Shown: positions 48,588 to 58,956, counted from the first letter of the stretch. The stretch is DNA of 64,000 nucleotides from Citrobacter sp. MGH106 (GCF_001037495.1 NZ_KQ089822.1:2170001-2234000), one strand, 5' to 3'. Numbers and translations are program-made. The notes: generated by a model from the sequence alone, not told the origin.

Positions 48588-50633
48588 TTACGCGCTTAAC
48601 CCACGATGGGCCAGCATAGGCTCCATACGCGGATCACGACCACACCACTGACGATAAAGTTCAGCGAGATCAGAACTGTTACCACGCGATAAAATCGCCT
48701 CACGGAATTTTTGCCCATTCTCGCGGTTTAATCCCCCCTGCTCCACAAACCACTGATAACCATCGTCAGCCAGCATTTGCGTCCACAGATAGGCGTAATA
48801 GCCTGCGGCATAACCACCGCCGAAGATATGGGCAAAATAACTGCTGCGATAGCGTGGCGGAACAGCCTCGAGGTTTAACTCCTCCTCTTCCAGCGCCTGT
48901 TGCTCAAACTCGTCTACTGATGAAGATGATACGTTCCCGTCCAGACTGTGCCAGTGCATATCCAACAACGCCGCACTCAGCAGCTCAGTCATATCGTAAC
49001 CCTTGTTAAACAGGCTGGCTCGTCGCATCTTGTCCTGCAACGTCTGGGGCATAGTTTCCCCCGTTTCAACATGGCGAGCAAAACGGGCAAAAACCTGCGG
49101 ATGACTCGCCCAGTGCTCATTAATCTGCGATGGAAACTCAACGAAATCGCGTGGAGTATTGGTTCCTGACAGCGTTGCATATCGTTGTGTAGCGAACAAT
49201 CCATGCAGGGTATGCCCAAACTCATGAAACAGTGTGATGACATCATCCCACAACAGCAACGCCGGCTGACCGTTCGCGGGTTTCTGATAGTTGCACACGT
49301 TGTAAATCACGGGTCTGGTTTCGTTAAGCACCGATTGCTCAACAAAATTCCCCATCCAGGCACCACCGCTTTTCGTTTCCCGTGCAAAGAAATCACCATA
49401 GAACAGTGCCAACCCCACACCGTCGTGATCGAAAATTTCCCACACTCGCACATCAGGGTGATAAACAGGAATGTCAAAACGCTCAATAAATTTAATGCCA
49501 AAGAGCTGATTTGCCGTCCAGAACACACCGTCACTGAGCACTGTCTCTAAAGCAAAATAGGGCTTGAGTTGAGCCTCATCAAGCGCATATTTTTCACGGC
49601 GTACCTGTTCAGCATAGAAGGCCCAGTCCCAGGCCTGGGCACTAAATCCAGCCTGTTCTTGATTAATCGCTTTCTGAATTTCGTTTTGTTCAGCTAACGC
49701 TCTCTGACGCGCTGCCGGAACGATAGCCCGCATAAAAGAAAGCGCCGCCTCCGGAGTTTTTGCCATCTGATCCGCAATTTTCCACGCAGCATAATTCGCG
49801 AAGCCGAGTAATCTGGCTTGCTGGGCACGGATTTCCACCAGCCGACGAATAATTGCGCGGGTATCATTTGCATCGTTTTTTTCAGCTCGAGTCCAGCCGT
49901 TGGTAAACAGATTTTCGCGAGTCTGACGATCGCGTAACACAGCAAGCGCAGGTTGTTGGGTGGTATTCAGTAATGGAATAACCCAGTGGGCAGTTAGCCC
50001 CCTCTCCTTTGCTGCCTGAGCGGCAATATCCAGCTCATCCGCGCTTAAGCCATCCAGCAGTCGGACATCATCTACCACCAGACCGCCTGATTTATTCGCC
50101 GCGAGCAATCGCTGATTAAACTGGCTGGTTAAGGTGGCCGATTCTGTATTGAGTGCTTTCAGGCGAGTTTTATCGGCCTCATTAAGCTGCGCGCCTGCCA
50201 GAACAAAACGCTGGTGAACCACTTCCAACAAACGTAATGATTCGCTGTCCAGCTTCAGTGATCCACGTTGTTGCCAGACGGCATCTACACGCGCAAAAAG
50301 TGCGCTATCGAGATAAATATCATTCGCCAGCGCTGCAAGCTCGGCGGAAAATTCCTCATCAAGCCGCTGTAGTTCATCGTTCGTGTGCGCCGCGGTCATC
50401 GCAAAGAAAACACTGGTAACACGCGTTAACAATGCCCCGCTTTGTTCAAGCGCCAGCAGCGTATTCGCAAAATCAGGAACCTGTGGGTTTTGCGCAATTG
50501 CAGCGATTTCAGCTCGTTTTTGCCGCACACCTTCATCAAAAGCGGGACGATAATGACACTCTTTAATTTGATCAAATTGTGGGGCCTGATAAGGCAAGGT
50601 GCTGCATTGCAAAAAAGGGTTCGTTAACAACAT
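48588..50633 (-). CDS. dcp: Peptidyl-dipeptidase Dcp
   Basis: A 681-residue zinc metallopeptidase of family M3 that removes C-terminal dipeptides. The HEFGH zinc motif is seen in TLFHEFGHTLHGL (about residue 468), with the downstream glutamate in the NKGYDMTELLSAALLDMHWH region. Length and most of the sequence match E. coli Dcp. The C-terminus near CGRDPRMEPML is diverged. GAGTGAAAG precedes the ATG. Confidence 0.95.
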   Translation of the reverse strand: MLLTNPFLQCSTLPYQAPQFDQIKECHYRPAFDEGVRQKRAEIAAIAQNPQVPDFANTLLALEQSGALLTRVTSVFFAMTAAHTNDELQRLDEEFSAELAALANDIYLDSALFARVDAVWQQRGSLKLDSESLRLLEVVHQRFVLAGAQLNEADKTRLKALNTESATLTSQFNQRLLAANKSGGLVVDDVRLLDGLSADELDIAAQAAKERGLTAHWVIPLLNTTQQPALAVLRDRQTRENLFTNGWTRAEKNDANDTRAIIRRLVEIRAQQARLLGFANYAAWKIADQMAKTPEAALSFMRAIVPAARQRALAEQNEIQKAINQEQAGFSAQAWDWAFYAEQVRREKYALDEAQLKPYFALETVLSDGVFWTANQLFGIKFIERFDIPVYHPDVRVWEIFDHDGVGLALFYGDFFARETKSGGAWMGNFVEQSVLNETRPVIYNVCNYQKPANGQPALLLWDDVITLFHEFGHTLHGLFATQRYATLSGTNTPRDFVEFPSQINEHWASHPQVFARFARHVETGETMPQTLQDKMRRASLFNKGYDMTELLSAALLDMHWHSLDGNVSSSSVDEFEQQALEEEELNLEAVPPRYRSSYFAHIFGGGYAAGYYAYLWTQMLADDGYQWFVEQGGLNRENGQKFREAILSRGNSSDLAELYRQWCGRDPRMEPMLAHRGLSA

Positions 50634-50770
50634 CTTTCACTCCTGAAAACGATTTGTTTATTAGAGTATGCCTCGCGGGAATCGACCGCAATCTCGTTAA
50701 GCAGCAATAGCCCTGAACAGAAATGACGTGCTATGGTAATAGCACATAAAAAGCGTTGAGGAACAGTGAG

Positions 50771-51517
50771 ATGATCGTTTTAGTAACCGGAGCAACCGCA
50801 GGTTTTGGTGAGTGCATTACGCGTCGTTTTATTGAGAATGGGCATAAAGTTATTGCCACCGGACGCCGTCAGGAGCGCCTGCAGGAGCTGAAAGATGAGT
50901 TGGGCGACAACATCTATACCGCACAACTTGATGTCCGTAATCGCGCGGCTATTGAAGAGATGCTGGCGTCCCTCCCTGCACAATGGCGCAACATTGACAT
51001 TCTGGTCAACAATGCGGGCCTGGCGTTGGGTCTCGAACCTGCCCATAAGGCCAACGTCGATGACTGGGAAACGATGATAGATACCAACAACAAAGGTCTG
51101 ATTTATATGACCCGTGCCGTCCTGCCCGGCATGGTCGAACGCAATCGCGGTCATATTATCAATATCGGCTCTACCGCCGGTAGCTGGCCGTATGCTGGTG
51201 GTAACGTGTATGGCGCGACAAAGGCATTTGTTCGCCAGTTCAGTCTGAATTTACGTACGGACTTACATGGAACAGCGGTGCGCGTTACCGATATTGAGCC
51301 GGGCCTGGTTGGAGGGACGGAGTTCTCTAATGTGCGTTTCAAAGGTGATGATGATAAAGCCGGAAAAACCTACGAAAACACCACAGCACTGACACCGGAA
51401 GATGTTACCGAGGCAGTTTGGTGGGTTGCTTCGTTACCTGCCCATGTCAACATTAACACCCTTGAAATGATGCCAGTCACACAGTCTTTTGCAGGTCTTA
51501 GCGTCCATCGGCGTTAA
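50771..51517 (+). CDS. ydfG: NADP-dependent 3-hydroxy acid dehydrogenase YdfG
   Basis: A 248-residue short-chain dehydrogenase acting on L-allo-threonine, serine and malonic semialdehyde. The nucleotide motif TGATAGFGE is at residues 6-14, NNAG at about 81, and the catalytic YGATK (Tyr and Lys) at about 146-150. The frame is open to 50756, but ATG 50771 gives the E. coli start. A terminator-like hairpin follows. Confidence 0.94.
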   Translation: MIVLVTGATAGFGECITRRFIENGHKVIATGRRQERLQELKDELGDNIYTAQLDVRNRAAIEEMLASLPAQWRNIDILVNNAGLALGLEPAHKANVDDWETMIDTNNKGLIYMTRAVLPGMVERNRGHIINIGSTAGSWPYAGGNVYGATKAFVRQFSLNLRTDLHGTAVRVTDIEPGLVGGTEFSNVRFKGDDDKAGKTYENTTALTPEDVTEAVWWVASLPAHVNINTLEMMPVTQSFAGLSVHRR

Positions 51518-51522
51518 TTTTT

Positions 51523-51545
51523 ATACCCGGCCTCGTGCCGGGTAT
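51523..51545. terminator. Hairpin after ydfG
   Basis: ATACCCGGC and GCCGGGTAT form a perfect 9-base stem with a CTCGT loop, 6 bases after the ydfG stop. A T-run lies only on the upstream side, so termination strength is uncertain. Confidence 0.6.
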
Positions 51546-51603
51546 AGATAGCATCAAATAAGTGATAAAGTAGACAGGTTAACTCTCTAAAAAGTAAGAA
51601 TGA

Positions 51604-52290
51604 ATGACCGTAGAAACGCAGCTCAACCCTACACAGCCAGTAAATCAGCAGATTTACCGTATTCTTCGTCGCGATATCGTGCATTGCCTGATTGCACCTG
51701 GCACACCGCTTTCAGAGAAAGAGGTTTCCGTACGCTTTAATGTGTCACGCCAACCCGTTCGCGAAGCATTCATTAAACTGGCGGAGAACGGTCTGATTCA
51801 GATCCGTCCGCAGCGCGGCAGTTACGTTAATAAAATCTCAATGACCCAAGTACGCAACGGCAGTTTTATCCGCCAGGCCATTGAGTGTGCTGTGGCGCGT
51901 CGGGCTGCATCGATGATCACTGAAAGCCAGTGCTACCAACTGGAGCAAAATCTTCATCAGCAACGCATTGCCATTGAGCGCAAGCAACTTGATGACTTTT
52001 TTGAGCTTGATGATAACTTCCATCAACTTCTTACCGAGATTGCCGACTGTCAGTTAGCGTGGGACACCATTGAAAACCTGAAAGCAACCGTTGACCGGGT
52101 GCGCTATATGAGTTTTGACCATGTTTCACCACCGGAAATGTTGTTGCGCCAGCATATGAATATTTTTTCTGCGCTACAAAAACACGATGGCGACGCAGTA
52201 GAACGCGCCATGACGTTGCATTTGCAAGAGATCAGCGAATCCGTGCAACAAATCCGCCAGGAAAATAGCGACTGGTTCAGCGAAGAATAA
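51604..52290 (+). CDS. rspR: GntR/FadR-family repressor RspR (YdfH)
   Basis: A 228-residue regulator with a GntR winged helix at about residues 20-80 ([29 protein letters not shown]) and an all-helical FCD effector domain after residue 95. E. coli RspR represses rspAB, whose genes lie 4 kb away on the other strand here. Length and start match. A 7-base-stem hairpin follows at 52298-52318. Confidence 0.93.
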   Translation: MTVETQLNPTQPVNQQIYRILRRDIVHCLIAPGTPLSEKEVSVRFNVSRQPVREAFIKLAENGLIQIRPQRGSYVNKISMTQVRNGSFIRQAIECAVARRAASMITESQCYQLEQNLHQQRIAIERKQLDDFFELDDNFHQLLTEIADCQLAWDTIENLKATVDRVRYMSFDHVSPPEMLLRQHMNIFSALQKHDGDAVERAMTLHLQEISESVQQIRQENSDWFSEE

Positions 52291-52297
52291 CCCTTGT

Positions 52298-52318
52298 CTC
52301 ACCTCGTACAGAGGTGAG
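52298..52318 (+). terminator. Hairpin after rspR
   Basis: CTCACCTC and GAGGTGAG pair around a short loop 8 bases after the stop codon. No T-run is present. Confidence 0.5.
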
Positions 52319-52370
52319 CTTCCCCGTACTTTATCCCTGTCTGCATATCCACATAAAAAAAGCTGTGATT

Positions 52371-52384
52371 TTGATCGAAAACAA
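52371..52384 (+). promoter_or_regulatory. FNR-like box upstream of ydfZ
   Basis: TTGAT-CGAA-AACAA matches the FNR consensus TTGAT-N4-ATCAA at nine of ten positions. TATTTA at 52407-52412 could be the -10, giving a start near 52419 with the box centred at about -41.5, the class II FNR arrangement. ydfZ is reported to be FNR-dependent in E. coli. Confidence 0.65.
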
Positions 52385-52420
52385 AAAAAATCCTTAACGA
52401 TAAGCGTATTTATATTGCGC

Positions 52421-52457
52421 CCGTTACGTGGGAGTAAAAGCCCACGGGCTTTAACGG
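52421..52457 (+). promoter_or_regulatory. Stem-loop in the ydfZ leader
   Basis: CCGTTA-CGTGGG pairs with CCCACG and TAACGG, an 8-base loop closing the top and a GGCTT bulge on the 3' side. The hairpin lies 24 bases before the ydfZ start and ends just before its AAGGAG. With the predicted start at about 52419, the mRNA would begin at the foot of this stem. Confidence 0.6.
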
Positions 52458-52480
52458 TAAGTTGGAAAGGAGAAAACACC

Positions 52481-52684
52481 ATGAAAACATACGATCGTAA
52501 CCGTAACGCAATTACCACTGGCAGCCGCGTCATGATTAGCGACACCGGAATCACTGGTCGAATCAAAACAATTGACACCGATGGTCTGACCGCTGAACAA
52601 ATTCGTCGCGGTAAAACAGTGGAAATTGAAGGTTGTGAAGGCAAATATGCCCCCCTCGAACTGATTCGTCTGGGAATGAACTAA
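52481..52684 (+). CDS. ydfZ: YdfZ, putative selenium-binding protein
   Basis: A 67-residue soluble protein, reported to carry bound selenium in E. coli. It reads as a small KOW-like beta barrel ([20 protein letters not shown]) with one cysteine (GCEGKY). AAAGGAGA precedes the ATG at 52481; the longer open frame from 52415 is inside the leader. Its upstream region has an FNR-like box and a hairpin. It stands alone between rspR and the convergent ydfI. Confidence 0.9.
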   Translation: MKTYDRNRNAITTGSRVMISDTGITGRIKTIDTDGLTAEQIRRGKTVEIEGCEGKYAPLELIRLGMN

Positions 52685-52709
52685 TTGGTGTGAATGCCAG
52701 AAAATAACG

Positions 52710-52741
52710 CGCCATCTGGCTGTAGTAAAAGCCGGATGGCG
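52710..52741. repeat. REP-like palindrome after ydfZ
   Basis: CGCCATCTGGC and GCCGGATGGCG form an imperfect palindrome with the GCCGGATGGCG core of a repetitive extragenic palindrome. It lies between the convergent ydfZ and ydfI. Confidence 0.7.
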
Positions 52742-52760
52742 ACATATAAGTTTTACTGTG

Positions 52761-54227
52761 TTACTTCAATTTCGCGGCATACTTCGCAACCGTTGCCTTC
52801 GCTCCATTAGCCAGCAAAGCAAGATACGCTTCTGTGACTTTGGTTTTGAACCGTTCAACCTGAGGCAGTTCGCGGCCAAAAATCGCATCGATAGCCAGTA
52901 AAGCCTGCACACGATCTTCACCTTCATTACTGTTCTGCACCACATTCTGGATAATCGGTAATAGCGGATCGTTAACGTCAATCGCTTGTCCCTGTTCATC
53001 AACACCGCCGACATAGCGCATCCAGCCCGCTACGCTCAATGCCAGCAGATCGAAACGACTGTCGTGCACAAGATGCCAACGGACGGAATCGAGCATACGC
53101 TGAGGCAGTTTTTGACTGCCGTCCATCGCAATCTGCCAGGTACGGTGACGCAATGCCGGGTTACTGTAACGGGCGATCAGCCGATCGGCATATCCTTGTA
53201 AATCCACGCCCTGCACTTTCAGTGTCGGTGCCTGTTCCTGCAACATTAGCTCACGCGCTGCCCGGAGGTAATTTTCATCTTCCATACAGTCATTGATATG
53301 CTGATAACCAGCCAGATACCCCAGATATGCGAGGAATGAATGGCTGCCGTTCAACATACGCAGTTTCATCTCTTCATAAGGAAGCACATTGCTGACCAGT
53401 TCAGCACCCGCTTTTTCCCATTCCGGGCGTCCGGCGACAAAGCTATCTTCTATGACCCATTGACGGAACGGCTCACAGGCTACGCCAGCCGGATCGCGCA
53501 CACCAGTAAGTTGTTCAATTTTATCAAGCGTGTCGGCCGTCACCGCCGGTACAATACGGTCAACCATGGTCGAAGGGAAAGTGACGTTTTCAACAATCCA
53601 TTTCTCCAGCTCGACATCAATTGCATGAGCATAACAAGTGACAACGTCACGAATAACTTGACCGTTTTCGGGCATGTTATCGCAAGACATCACAGTAAAC
53701 GCTGGTAAACCTGCGGCTTTACGGCGTGCCAGTGCCTCAATGATAACCCCCACTGCTGTTTTGGGCTGATGAGGATTGTTCAGATCGGCGACAATCATCG
53801 GGTGATCCAGCATTAACTGTCCGGTCGCTGGAGAGTGGAAATAGCCTTTTTCGGTGATGGTCAGGGAGACGATAGCGATTTGCGGTTCACACATGGCTGC
53901 CAGTACTGTTTCTAAACCATCCAATTCCACATGAAGTGCTTTTTTCACAACGCCAACTACACGAGCAGTCCATGCATTGGCAGACATTTCCGCGACGGTA
54001 TAGAGATTATCTTGTTGCTTAAGATCGGCGATTTGCTGTTCGCCACCAATCAGGTTCACCTCATAATAACCCCAGTCGCTGCTGTGCTCAGCGGCCTGGA
54101 TATCAGCGTAAACACCCTGATGCGCGCGGTGAAATGCGCCAAAGCCTAAATGCACTATCCGAGGTACCAACTTATTACGATCATAGACAGGGAGCGTGGC
54201 CTTTGCTGATAACAAATTATTTCCCAT
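52761..54227 (-). CDS. ydfI: Mannitol/fructuronate dehydrogenase-family oxidoreductase YdfI
   Basis: A 488-residue polyol dehydrogenase family protein that should interconvert a keto sugar acid or ketose and the matching alcohol using NAD. The N-terminal motif [14 protein letters not shown] is typical, and the catalytic lysine is in [13 protein letters not shown] (about residues 285-297). The exact substrate is unproven; D-mannonate/fructuronate is likely from its neighbour rspA. It follows ydfJ on the same strand, with a terminator between. Confidence 0.92.
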   Translation of the reverse strand: MGNNLLSAKATLPVYDRNKLVPRIVHLGFGAFHRAHQGVYADIQAAEHSSDWGYYEVNLIGGEQQIADLKQQDNLYTVAEMSANAWTARVVGVVKKALHVELDGLETVLAAMCEPQIAIVSLTITEKGYFHSPATGQLMLDHPMIVADLNNPHQPKTAVGVIIEALARRKAAGLPAFTVMSCDNMPENGQVIRDVVTCYAHAIDVELEKWIVENVTFPSTMVDRIVPAVTADTLDKIEQLTGVRDPAGVACEPFRQWVIEDSFVAGRPEWEKAGAELVSNVLPYEEMKLRMLNGSHSFLAYLGYLAGYQHINDCMEDENYLRAARELMLQEQAPTLKVQGVDLQGYADRLIARYSNPALRHRTWQIAMDGSQKLPQRMLDSVRWHLVHDSRFDLLALSVAGWMRYVGGVDEQGQAIDVNDPLLPIIQNVVQNSNEGEDRVQALLAIDAIFGRELPQVERFKTKVTEAYLALLANGAKATVAKYAAKLK

Positions 54228-54290
54228 GACAATTCCTTTAATTTAAATATGGCAAGCTGACTGTTTTGTTTTATGAAAGATTATTTAACA

Positions 54291-54322
54291 GTAAAAAACC
54301 CTTCTCCAGTTAGAGAAGGGTT
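54291..54322 (-). terminator. Rho-independent terminator of ydfJ
   Basis: AACCCTTCTC pairs with GAGAAGGGTT around a short loop; on the minus strand TTTTTT follows. It is 7 bases after the ydfJ stop, separating it from ydfI. Confidence 0.85.
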
Positions 54323-54329
54323 TCAGAAT

Positions 54330-55697
54330 TTACACACTTCTTGAAGGTTGTACTGCACTTACCGTGCGCGGTTGCTCTTCCGCAGCATCTTCCAGCGCAC
54401 TTAAATCTCGGTCTTTCACTTCTGGCATTTTAAGCGCAGAGATTAAACCGATAACAGAGTAAGACATAATCATCACCGCAATCGGATACCAGGATTGAGT
54501 CATGGTACAGAAAATACCGGCCAGGATAGGACCAAAACCAGAAGCGATAAGACCGCCAATTTCTTTGGAAATTGCCATCCTGGTAAAACGATCTTTGCAA
54601 CCGAACATCTCTGCCATGGTAATGTTTTCCAGAGCAAATAATCCCAGTACCGCACAGTTATGAATTACAATCAGGGCAATCATAATAGTGCTCGGGGCAT
54701 AGGTTTTATCCACGATGATAGACAACATTGGCCATGCCAGCACAATGGCTGAAGTATTCATAATGATATAGGGAACACGACGACCAATTTTATCGGATAA
54801 CCAACCGAGGAAAGGAATCGTCATAAAACCGATAATGGAACTGATCATCAATGCATCGGTTGGAATTGCTTTATTGAACAGCAGAGTTTGGACTAAATAA
54901 CCGGCAAGGAAGGTTTGAATCAGACCTGAGTTTCCTGCCTGTCCAAAACGCAGACCCGTTGCCAGCCAGAAAGATTTACTCTGGAACATGCTGCCGGAAG
55001 AAACCGCTACTGGTGCGGATTGCTTGCTGTCATTCACCTTCTCAAAGACAGGGCTTTCTTTCAGGTTCAGACGCAACCAGATAGCGAAGACCATTACCAC
55101 CACACTCGCCAGGAATGGAATACGCCATCCCCACGCCAGCAGTTGTTCTTTGTCGAGAATAAAGAACATAAAGGCCCAGATTGCTGTTGCACTTAAGGTC
55201 CCACAGTTCGTTCCCATCGCCACGAACGAGGAGATAATGCCGCGTTTACCTTTCGGCGCATATTCCGCCAGCATCGTACCCGCACCAGAAATTTCCGCGC
55301 CAGCACCCAGCCCCTGAATAATACGCAGAGTGACCAGTAAGATTGGAGCAAAAACACCAATCTGTGCATAGGTTGGCAGCACACCAATTAAGGTGGTACA
55401 GATCCCCATCATGGTGATTGTAATAAAGAGTACTTTTTTACGCCCTATTCTGTCACCCATTTTCCCGAAGAAAAATGCGCCGACAATACGTGCGACATAG
55501 CCAGCACCGTAGGTTCCCATTGCCAGAATCAATGCCATCGCAGTTGATGATTCAGGAAAAAATATTTCATGAAACACCAATGCTGCACCAAGCGAATACA
55601 ACTGAAAATCCATAAACTCAAGAGCAGTCCCTAGCCAGCCGGATATCGCGGCTTTCACTAAATCCTTTGTGCTTCTTTCATGTTTTTCTATTGTCAT
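54330..55697 (-). CDS. ydfJ: MFS metabolite:proton symporter YdfJ, intact
   Basis: A 455-residue MFS transporter of the MHS/ShiA-ProP group with twelve hydrophobic segments. The loop motif GKMGDRIGRKKVL is near residue 80 and RIIQGLGAGAEISGAGTML near 130. In E. coli K-12 the gene is cut by the Qin prophage (from memory), whereas here it is complete with an N-terminus (MTIEKHERSTKDLVKAAI). It lies 57 bases after rspB on the same strand and is probably the importer for that pathway. Confidence 0.92.
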   Translation of the reverse strand: MTIEKHERSTKDLVKAAISGWLGTALEFMDFQLYSLGAALVFHEIFFPESSTAMALILAMGTYGAGYVARIVGAFFFGKMGDRIGRKKVLFITITMMGICTTLIGVLPTYAQIGVFAPILLVTLRIIQGLGAGAEISGAGTMLAEYAPKGKRGIISSFVAMGTNCGTLSATAIWAFMFFILDKEQLLAWGWRIPFLASVVVMVFAIWLRLNLKESPVFEKVNDSKQSAPVAVSSGSMFQSKSFWLATGLRFGQAGNSGLIQTFLAGYLVQTLLFNKAIPTDALMISSIIGFMTIPFLGWLSDKIGRRVPYIIMNTSAIVLAWPMLSIIVDKTYAPSTIMIALIVIHNCAVLGLFALENITMAEMFGCKDRFTRMAISKEIGGLIASGFGPILAGIFCTMTQSWYPIAVMIMSYSVIGLISALKMPEVKDRDLSALEDAAEEQPRTVSAVQPSRSV

Positions 55698-55754
55698 AAT
55701 TGTTATCTCTGAAAAAGAGGTAAGATGCGTACTACTTACTCGCCGTTATTTATA

Positions 55755-56774
55755 TTATTCAGAAAAAGTGAGTAAAACTTTGCAGCAGTGTTTCTGATCC
55801 TGTTCAAATAAACTAATAGCATCAGCAACATGCTGGTAATCAAACGTATGGGTAATTAATTTATCAGGATTAATTAACCCTGTACTTAACCAGTCAATAA
55901 CCACTGGGAATTTATTCGCATTTAACCGGGAAGAGAATATAGAGAGCTCCTTACCGGTGATTCCTTGCTGAATGACTTCAGACGGCTCGCTGGAAAAGCC
56001 CATTAACACAATCCGTGCCGCCGGAGAAGCCAGCGTAACCGCTTCTTTCAAAATTGAAGGATGACAAGCCGCATCGATAATTAATGTAGGTTTGATGCCT
56101 TTTTCGGCAAAAATCTCGCTAAGTGGTGTTTGACTGTTATTAATCGCCCAGTTCGCTCCGCTCTCTTTAGCTTTTTCCAGTCGTTCATCAATGCGATCAG
56201 CAACAATCACGTTTTTGACGTTATAGACCCCTTTTAATACCTGAACGATGGTCAGGCCAATCGGACCTGCGCCATACACCAGTACGATGTCGTCTTCGGT
56301 TGGTTTACCATGTCCGGTGACGTTCGCAGCAATAGTAAAAGGTTCGATCATTACTGCAAATTTATCTGCAACTCCATCGGGGATCTTCCAGGCATTTTTC
56401 GCCGGAACAACGGCATATTCACTGAAACCGCCATCAGCATGGACGCCGAGTACTGCTAACGTTGTGCAAACATTCGGCTTACCAATAGAGCACGGATAGC
56501 AATGTCCACAGCTCACTACCGGGTCTACCGCAACACGCTCACCGACCCTGGCGCTGTCCACTCCTTCGCCAACTGCATCAATCACGCCAAAAAACTCGTG
56601 ACCAATAACACGCGGATATTTCGCAAAAGGATTATGTCCACGATATATATGGCTATCCGATCCACAAATCCCGGCAAGTTTTACTTTTACCCGCACTTCA
56701 CCCGCTGCCGGGTTAGGAATTTCACGTTCGATAATTGCCAGTTGATTCGGTTTTTCAATTAAAATGCTTTTCAT
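55755..56774 (-). CDS. rspB: Zinc-type alcohol dehydrogenase RspB
   Basis: A 339-residue medium-chain dehydrogenase. The catalytic zinc site includes CGSD and GHEFFGVID; the structural zinc cysteines are in the SCGHCYPCSIGKPNVC block (about residues 88-103); the NAD motif is GAGPIGL (about residue 168). The ATG at 56774 has AAGGAG upstream and gives the E. coli length; the open frame to 56801 overlaps rspA. The in vivo substrate is uncertain. It is translated 14 bases after rspA. Confidence 0.93.
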   Translation of the reverse strand: MKSILIEKPNQLAIIEREIPNPAAGEVRVKVKLAGICGSDSHIYRGHNPFAKYPRVIGHEFFGVIDAVGEGVDSARVGERVAVDPVVSCGHCYPCSIGKPNVCTTLAVLGVHADGGFSEYAVVPAKNAWKIPDGVADKFAVMIEPFTIAANVTGHGKPTEDDIVLVYGAGPIGLTIVQVLKGVYNVKNVIVADRIDERLEKAKESGANWAINNSQTPLSEIFAEKGIKPTLIIDAACHPSILKEAVTLASPAARIVLMGFSSEPSEVIQQGITGKELSIFSSRLNANKFPVVIDWLSTGLINPDKLITHTFDYQHVADAISLFEQDQKHCCKVLLTFSE

Positions 56775-56788
56775 TATTGTATGACTCC

Positions 56789-58003
56789 TTACCAGTTCCA
56801 CAATGTGCCATCTTCCAGGCGTGCGACGGGCAGATAAGCCGGATCGTACGGATATTTCGCCGCGAGTTTTTCGTCGAACTCGATACCCAGACCCGGCTTG
56901 TCGCCTGGGTGCATGTAGCCGTTATCGAATGTCCAGTTATGCGGGAAGACTTCCAGCATCTGCTCGGAGTACCCCATATATTCCTGAACACCGAAGTTCG
57001 GAACCCACAAATCAAAATGCAGTGCGGCGGCCATACATACCGGAGACAGATCTGAAGGACCGTGAGAGCCGGTACGGACCTGGTATAAAGAGGCAAAATC
57101 AGCAATGCGACGCATACCAGTGATGCCACCGGCATGGGTAATGGTGGTACGAATGTAGTCGATCAGCTGTTCTTCAATCAGCTGTTTGCAATCCCAGATG
57201 CTGTTAAAGACTTCCCCTACCGCAATGGGTGTGACCGTATGCTGGCGTATCAGACGGAAGCACTCCTGGTTTTCAGCAGGTGTCGGATCTTCCATCCAGA
57301 ACAGGCGGTATTGTTCAATGCTTTTGCCAAAACGAGCGGCCTCAATCGGCGTCAGACGATGGTGCATGTCGTGCAGAAGATGTTCGTTAAAACCAAATTT
57401 ATTGCGTACGGCTTCAAACAGCTTAGGCGTGAAATCGAGGTATTTTTCCGTCGACCACAGTTGCTCTTCCGGCCACTGGCCTTTGGTAGCAGGTTCGTAG
57501 GCCAGACCTTTACCTTTAGACATCCCGTAGGTCGTTTTCATACCCGGTACGCCACACTGCACGCGAATCGCTTTGAAGCCCATCTCTTTATGACGGGCGT
57601 AATCTTCCAGCACGTCATCAACGGTATGGCCTGTTGTGTGGCAGTAAACCATCACGCCTTCGCGGGATGCGCCCCCGAGCAACTGATACAGCGGCATGTT
57701 CGCGGCCTTCGCTTTGATGTCCCACAGCGCCATATCGACAGCAGAAATTGCTGACATGGTTACCGGACCACGACGCCAGTAAGCGCCTTTGTAAAAAAAT
57801 TGCCAGATGTCTTCAATGCGGTGCGCGTCACGCCCAATGAGCTGCGGACACACGTGATCTTTAAGGTAGGATGCAACGGATAACTCTCGTCCGTTCAGCG
57901 TGGCATCCCCCAGCCCGGTGATCCCGTCCTCCGTCGTGATTTTCAGTGTGACAAAATTACGTCCCGGACAGGTGACAAAAACTTCAGCCCCTACAATCTT
58001 CAT
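56789..58003 (-). CDS. rspA: Mannonate dehydratase-family RspA
   Basis: A 404-residue enolase-superfamily enzyme. The N-terminal capping domain is followed by a TIM barrel with metal-binding acidic residues around the [14 protein letters not shown] and IAVGEVFNS blocks. E. coli RspA is a weak D-mannonate dehydratase and was first named for starvation sensing. AAGGAATAA precedes the ATG. It is the first gene of rspA-rspB-ydfJ. Confidence 0.94.
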   Translation of the reverse strand: MKIVGAEVFVTCPGRNFVTLKITTEDGITGLGDATLNGRELSVASYLKDHVCPQLIGRDAHRIEDIWQFFYKGAYWRRGPVTMSAISAVDMALWDIKAKAANMPLYQLLGGASREGVMVYCHTTGHTVDDVLEDYARHKEMGFKAIRVQCGVPGMKTTYGMSKGKGLAYEPATKGQWPEEQLWSTEKYLDFTPKLFEAVRNKFGFNEHLLHDMHHRLTPIEAARFGKSIEQYRLFWMEDPTPAENQECFRLIRQHTVTPIAVGEVFNSIWDCKQLIEEQLIDYIRTTITHAGGITGMRRIADFASLYQVRTGSHGPSDLSPVCMAAALHFDLWVPNFGVQEYMGYSEQMLEVFPHNWTFDNGYMHPGDKPGLGIEFDEKLAAKYPYDPAYLPVARLEDGTLWNW

Positions 58004-58110
58004 TCTTTATTCCTTACATCTCTTCTTGTGATGCAGGAAATTTACTCAACTGAGCTACTACCATACAAGTATGATGATCAAAAAAACGCTAACCGGTCAC
58101 AAAAAAGGCG

Positions 58111-58437
58111 CTATGCGCGCCCCCATCCCGCTACGATGATCAACATTCCGCATAGTGCGATCAGCGCACCAGACCAGTCATACAGACTGAGTTTTACGCC
58201 ATCAACAATGCGAAGCCACAGAAGCGCAGTAACGACATAAACTCCACCATAAGCGGCATATACCCGCCCGCTCGCTGCCGGATGCAACGTCAGCAGCCAG
58301 ACAAATGCGGCCAACGACACGCCAGCCGGGATCAGCAACCATGCTGTCGCACCGCGCTTTAGCCATAGCCAGGGCAAAAAACAGCCTATTATTTCGCACA
58401 ACGCTGTTATGAAAAAAAGTAGTGTGGTCTTAAGCAT
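58111..58437 (-). CDS. ynfA: UPF0060 inner-membrane protein YnfA
   Basis: A 108-residue protein with four hydrophobic helices and a small-multidrug-resistance-like fold, for example [20 protein letters not shown] with its membrane-embedded glutamate near residue 15. YnfA has been linked to drug efflux in Shigella. Length and start match E. coli. It is divergent from ynfB. Confidence 0.92.
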   Translation of the reverse strand: MLKTTLLFFITALCEIIGCFLPWLWLKRGATAWLLIPAGVSLAAFVWLLTLHPAASGRVYAAYGGVYVVTALLWLRIVDGVKLSLYDWSGALIALCGMLIIVAGWGRA

Positions 58438-58578
58438 TGAAGTTATTCAGTTACATTAGGTTTAAGCATGATACGACAGAATACTGATATCCGCCGACCG
58501 GGTATGCCCTACAGCCGGAATAGTGTAGAATTTAGCCCTGTTTTATCGTTTTTCTCGTTCTCATAAAAGGAATTCGCC

Positions 58579-58920
58579 ATGAATAATACACTGAGCAAAC
58601 GCCTGTGTCTGACGGCAATGCTGACGCTGGCGGCAGTTGTCTACACCTCTTCCTCATTTGCTGAAACCAGCAAACTGATCATTGAGTCCGGAGACAGTGC
58701 ACAAAGCCGTCAACAAGCTGCAATGGAAAAGGAGCAATGGAACGATACGCGCAATTTGCGTCATAAGGTCAACACGCGTGTAGAGAAAGAGTGGGACAAA
58801 GCCGACGCGGCATTTGACAGCCGTGATAAGTGCGAACAGAGCGCTAATATCAATGCGTACTGGGAACCTAATACTCTGCGCTGCTTAGACCGCCGCACTG
58901 GCCGTACCGTTGCACCATAA
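58579..58920 (+). CDS. ynfB: UPF0482 periplasmic protein YnfB
   Basis: A 113-residue secreted protein of unknown function. The signal peptide ends SSSFA-E near residue 29; the mature part is charged and helical ([20 protein letters not shown]) and ends with two cysteines (KCEQS, LRCLDRR) likely to pair. AAAGGAATT precedes the ATG. It lies 36 bases before speG and may be co-transcribed. Confidence 0.9.
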   Translation: MNNTLSKRLCLTAMLTLAAVVYTSSSFAETSKLIIESGDSAQSRQQAAMEKEQWNDTRNLRHKVNTRVEKEWDKADAAFDSRDKCEQSANINAYWEPNTLRCLDRRTGRTVAP

Positions 58921-58956
58921 TAGTTGTACTCACCAAAGGAATTGTAAGGATACGAT

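Noticed and set aside
57134..57754. Plus-strand open frame of 206 codons across rspA
   Set aside because: It is antisense to a well-conserved gene, has no ribosome site or recognisable domain, and is explained by rspA codon usage.
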